A stretch of 50,269 nucleotides of DNA from a virus. The position numbers and the translations under genes are program-made. Below, in pieces: positions 48,053 through 50,269 of this stretch. Under the pieces are notes generated by a model, which was not told where the DNA came from, searched no databases, and was given only the letters and a program-made list of their open reading frames with translations. The stretch's first letter is position 1. Each line of letters begins with the position of its first letter. The stretch covers positions 64,001-114,269 of the IMG/VR virus record IMGVR_UViG_3300020158_000005; one strand, given 5' to 3'.

Positions 48053-48855
48053 TATTGTTTTGTTTTTAGTTCTTGGATTTTGTTTAGTAAGTCATCGCAT
48101 CTTAAAATTCCATAAACCCTTTGATTCTTATCTATTTCTTTCACCCAAATTTCTAAATCATCTAGTGATTGATTGGATTTATAGGAGTTTTGTTTAAGTA
48201 GCCCTATAACTTTATGTATATTCTCAAACTTAATTAGCATTCCTTCTGATGTATCTGTACTTAAAGGATAAAGTATTTCTTCAACAGTTAACACTTTCTT
48301 CTCTATGGATGGGGAAGGTTGTTCTTTAGCATCTGTTATAGTCCATCCTCTTTCTACTTCTTCTGTCTTTGGTTGTTCTAGTTTAGGGAAATCACCATTA
48401 CAAATTCCACATTGACTTATAAGTACATCAGGGTGATTAGGACATGGGTTTAATCCTTCTTTGAGTTCTTCTGTCTTTGGTTTAAGGGATTGGAGAATAT
48501 CTTTTACATTATCATCAGTAATAAAGGTTCTACCTTCAAAATGATTTCTAGCCCCACTATACCATGAAGAAGCAATAAGTTTTTCTACTTCTTCCTCTGA
48601 ATACATCCTTGATTCTGATTTAGGAATACGTTGTGTTATCATTTCTAAAAGAGTCTTTAACTGTTCTTCATCCAAGTGCCTTAACGCATTACTTAGGATG
48701 GTTAACACAGGCTCATTCTTAAATGATTCAGGTAACGCCTTATTTATCCATTCACCTTCACTTTCTGATTGAAGGGCTTCGGTGGCTATCTTATTAGCTG
48801 TTGATTGGTCTAATGTTACTTCAACTATCTTTTTTAATGCTTCTTTATGATTCAT
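48052..48855 (-). CDS. Unknown 267-aa protein with Cys/His cluster
   Basis: The N-terminal half is helical (MNHKEALKKIVEVTLDQST; LDEEQLKTLLEMITQRIP). A MYSEEEVEKLIASSWYSGARN piece recalls small-gene repeats in Bacteroidota phages. A zinc-binding-like cluster CPNHPDVLISQCGIC lies near residue 138. The C-terminus is helical again. No function recognised. The overlap with the genes on either side indicates coupling. Confidence 0.5.
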   Translation of the reverse strand: MNHKEALKKIVEVTLDQSTANKIATEALQSESEGEWINKALPESFKNEPVLTILSNALRHLDEEQLKTLLEMITQRIPKSESRMYSEEEVEKLIASSWYSGARNHFEGRTFITDDNVKDILQSLKPKTEELKEGLNPCPNHPDVLISQCGICNGDFPKLEQPKTEEVERGWTITDAKEQPSPSIEKKVLTVEEILYPLSTDTSEGMLIKFENIHKVIGLLKQNSYKSNQSLDDLEIWVKEIDKNQRVYGILRCDDLLNKIQELKTKQ

Positions 48856-49028
48856 GGTTTTTGTTTTAATCGTTTATACCAATTATTTCCTAAACATCTC
48901 ATTTTTACTCCCCCAAAGCTTAATATAACTTCATTATGCTTATAATTAGAGGGAAAAGCCATTTTTATGTGTACACATTCTTTTCTGTGGAACAATAAAT
49001 TCCAATTTCTATCTATATATGCTATCAT
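48852..49028 (-). CDS. Unknown 58-aa protein
   Basis: A frame from ATG 49028 (overlapping the previous stop as ATGA) to TGA 48852 (overlapping the next start): MIAYIDRNWNLLFHRKECVH, ending NWYKRLKQKP. Double coupling supports it. The function is unknown. Confidence 0.5.
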   Translation of the reverse strand: MIAYIDRNWNLLFHRKECVHIKMAFPSNYKHNEVILSFGGVKMRCLGNNWYKRLKQKP

Positions 49029-49243
49029 AGCTTTTCGATTTCTTGTTTAACTTGTTTCCACCAATTTATTTGAGTGATTGGTTCTTGATTTTCATCCCAA
49101 TTCATTGGCTGTAAAGGACGTGATTTAATAATTTCATCTACAGCTATTAAGGCACATTGTTTAGCCATATCATGGTCAATAACTGAGCATATTGTATTAT
49201 GGTATTTATATACTAACTCTTTAGCTTTTTCTTTAGGATTCAT
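49025..49243 (-). CDS. KAKEL-family small protein (72 aa), copy 3
   Basis: MNPKEKAKELVYKYH, then MAKQCALIAVDEII and WWKQVKQEIEKL place it in the same family as 47569-47799. The middle differs. It is the first coding gene after the tRNA. Confidence 0.6.
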   Translation of the reverse strand: MNPKEKAKELVYKYHNTICSVIDHDMAKQCALIAVDEIIKSRPLQPMNWDENQEPITQINWWKQVKQEIEKL

Positions 49244-49260
49244 AATAATAAATTTTTAGA

Positions 49261-49332
49261 TTCCCCAGTAGGACTCGAACCTACAACCTCTTGAATACAA
49301 TTCAAGGCTCTACCAATTAGAGCTATGGGGAA
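49261..49332 (-). tRNA. tRNA-Thr (anticodon UGU), slightly atypical
   Basis: A cloverleaf can be drawn on the minus strand: acceptor TTCCCCA / TGGGGAA, D-arm GCTC / GAGC, anticodon stem CTTGA / TCAAG with loop ATTGTAT (anticodon TGT), T-arm GTAGG / CCTAC with loop TTCGAGT. The base usually at position 26 is missing, and loop bases A32-T38 could extend the stem. CCA is not encoded. It would read ACA, a codon favoured by this AT-rich, Thr-rich phage. Confidence 0.8.
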
Positions 49333-49339
49333 AACGATT

Positions 49340-49708
49340 TTAAGCTTGTTCTACTTCTGCTGTCAGAGCTTCTAATTCAGATTCCAAGAATGCAATTTTT
49401 GCATTATGTATTTCTAAATCTTGTTCAGCTTTTGTTACAGCATTTTTAGCATCTAACAATGCACGTACATAAGCATCTCTATTAGTAATAGGTTGTCCAT
49501 TATTAATACGTGCTTCAGCTTGACGTTCTTGTGCTTCTGTCACTGCATCTTCTTTAGCAATAACATCCCCTTTAAGAGAATTTACTTGTGTGCGAATTGC
49601 ACTGTCTGCTTGTCTGAATGCTTTTTCAGCTTTAGCTGTTGCATCATCACCTTGGATTTTAGCCACAAAACTCTTTACGAAACTCTTAACTAATTGACTA
49701 TTGTTCAT
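49340..49708 (-). CDS. Coiled-coil protein (122 aa)
   Basis: Apart from the first ~20 residues (MNNSQLVKSFVKSFVAKIQG) the protein is one long Ala/Glu/Gln heptad region, typical of a dimeric or trimeric coiled coil. It has no other motif. The upstream homing gene ends inside its first codons (11-base overlap). Confidence 0.5.
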   Translation of the reverse strand: MNNSQLVKSFVKSFVAKIQGDDATAKAEKAFRQADSAIRTQVNSLKGDVIAKEDAVTEAQERQAEARINNGQPITNRDAYVRALLDAKNAVTKAEQDLEIHNAKIAFLESELEALTAEVEQA

Positions 49709-50269
49709 GTTTTTGATTTTTAATTTTTAAAATTGGTTTGTTTTTACTTTCTTTTTGAATACGACTTCTTAAAGTTTGTTCTTTTAAATTATAAAATTTT
49801 GCAGCTTCTCTAATACTAGAGAACTCTTGTTTTGTTTCTATATCTATTACAGCTTTTGCATTAGGAGCAACTTTACCATACATATGATTCTTCTTACCTT
49901 TTTGATTTTCAGAAAATTCTGGTTTTTTAATACCCCAAAAAGGATGTTTCTCTCCAGTTATTTGGGGGTACTTCTTACCTTTATTCCATGAAGTATGCCC
50001 TTTTTGTGAATTGGACATTTTTTCTAATGTTTCTTTAGAACACGTACCTGTTTTTCCTTTATTCCAAGATTTACCATACTTTCTTCCTGTAAATGCTTTA
50101 GACATATTTTCTCTAGTTTGTGTAGAAAATACTCCTTTTTTAGAATTTGTTTTAGTTAAAATACAATTTAATCCTTTTTCAGTTACTTCATAAAATTCTT
50201 GCCAGTATCTTTCTCTATCATTTAATAGTTCAATAGAACATTCTTCTACTATTTCAAATATATGGTTAG
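49698..50269 (-). CDS. GIY-YIG homing endonuclease with NUMOD3/NUMOD1, start outside window
   Basis: The frame is open to the right window edge, adding about 54 residues before the ATG at 50105. That part (IELLNDRERYWQEFYEV, then GLNCILTKTNSKKG) is the end of a GIY-YIG nuclease with its catalytic Glu. Next come at least four NUMOD3 repeats (SWNKGKTG, SWNKGKKYP, HPFWGIKK, NHMYGK) and a NUMOD1-type helix-turn-helix (IREAAKFYNLKEQTLRSRI). The gene is thus 3' complete and 5' truncated by the window. Confidence 0.85.
   Translation of the reverse strand, partial: NHIFEIVEECSIELLNDRERYWQEFYEVTEKGLNCILTKTNSKKGVFSTQTRENMSKAFTGRKYGKSWNKGKTGTCSKETLEKMSNSQKGHTSWNKGKKYPQITGEKHPFWGIKKPEFSENQKGKKNHMYGKVAPNAKAVIDIETKQEFSSIREAAKFYNLKEQTLRSRIQKESKNKPILKIKNQKHEQ

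Noticed and set aside
1-50269. Firm assignment to crAss-like phages
   Set aside because: The gene content and opposed blocks are suggestive, but no capsid, portal or terminase gene is visible to test it.
1-50269. Stop-codon reassignment
   Set aside because: TAA, TAG and TGA all end well-supported genes, and the only in-frame stops are explained by an intron (33836) and a local five-base disruption (23597).

Overview
This window is about 50 kb of an AT-rich tailed-phage genome (or a very recent prophage) whose host is most probably a member of the Bacteroidota. The host call rests on what can be read directly: several intergenic promoters match the Bacteroidota pattern TTG-N19/20-TAnnTTTG (usually TATATTTG), start codons lack Shine-Dalgarno sequences and sit in A-rich leaders, and small lipoproteins end their signals in a lipobox. 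No integrase, repressor, terminase or capsid gene lies in the window, so lifestyle and exact phage family cannot be fixed. The gene set (family A polymerase, DnaB-like helicase, primase, SSB-like protein, SF2 helicase, UDG, dUTPase, two opposed gene blocks, inteins and introns) recalls crAss-like and other large Bacteroidota phages, but that is inference.

Layout. 1-14138 is read rightward and holds the end of a large protein, three long fibre or structural proteins (one with an intein), a probable adhesin, small membrane proteins and lipoproteins that may form the lysis region, a holin-like protein and small virion-type proteins including a ferritin-like one. A perfect bidirectional terminator at 14142-14169 separates this from 14174-50269, which is read leftward apart from one intron-borne gene. 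The leftward block runs, in transcription order, from many small accessory genes and a tRNA-Thr (50-44 kb), through helicase, annealing and SSB functions, primase and uracil-DNA glycosylase (44-36 kb), a ubiquitin-like conjugation cluster (36-30 kb), family A DNA polymerase, nucleases and metabolic genes (30-22 kb), an intein-split class II ribonucleotide reductase, RecA and dUTPase, to a DnaA-domain-IV-like protein, an HNH protein and a Tad2/DUF2829 anti-defence homologue at the end.

The standout is 29935-36338: two tandem beta-grasp ubiquitin-like proteins, an SH3 plus E2-like protein, a JAB/JAMM peptidase, a ThiF/E1-like adenylating enzyme and an unknown acidic-tailed protein, in one operon inside the replication block. 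The JAB gene is cut inside its H-x-H-x7-S-x2-D zinc motif by a group I intron carrying an antisense LAGLIDADG endonuclease gene with its own promoter. This resembles the architecture of bacterial Ub-like (Bil-type) systems but is carried by a phage.

The window is heavily colonised by homing elements: two inteins, the intron endonuclease, a GIY-YIG gene next to a frame-interrupted metallophosphoesterase, an HNH gene flanked by 11-bp direct repeats that re-capped its neighbour, and a NUMOD-rich gene at the right edge. Nucleotide metabolism (RNR, dUTPase, UDG, a fused dNTP pyrophosphohydrolase-HAD phosphatase) suggests active control of dNTP pools and exclusion of uracil from phage DNA.
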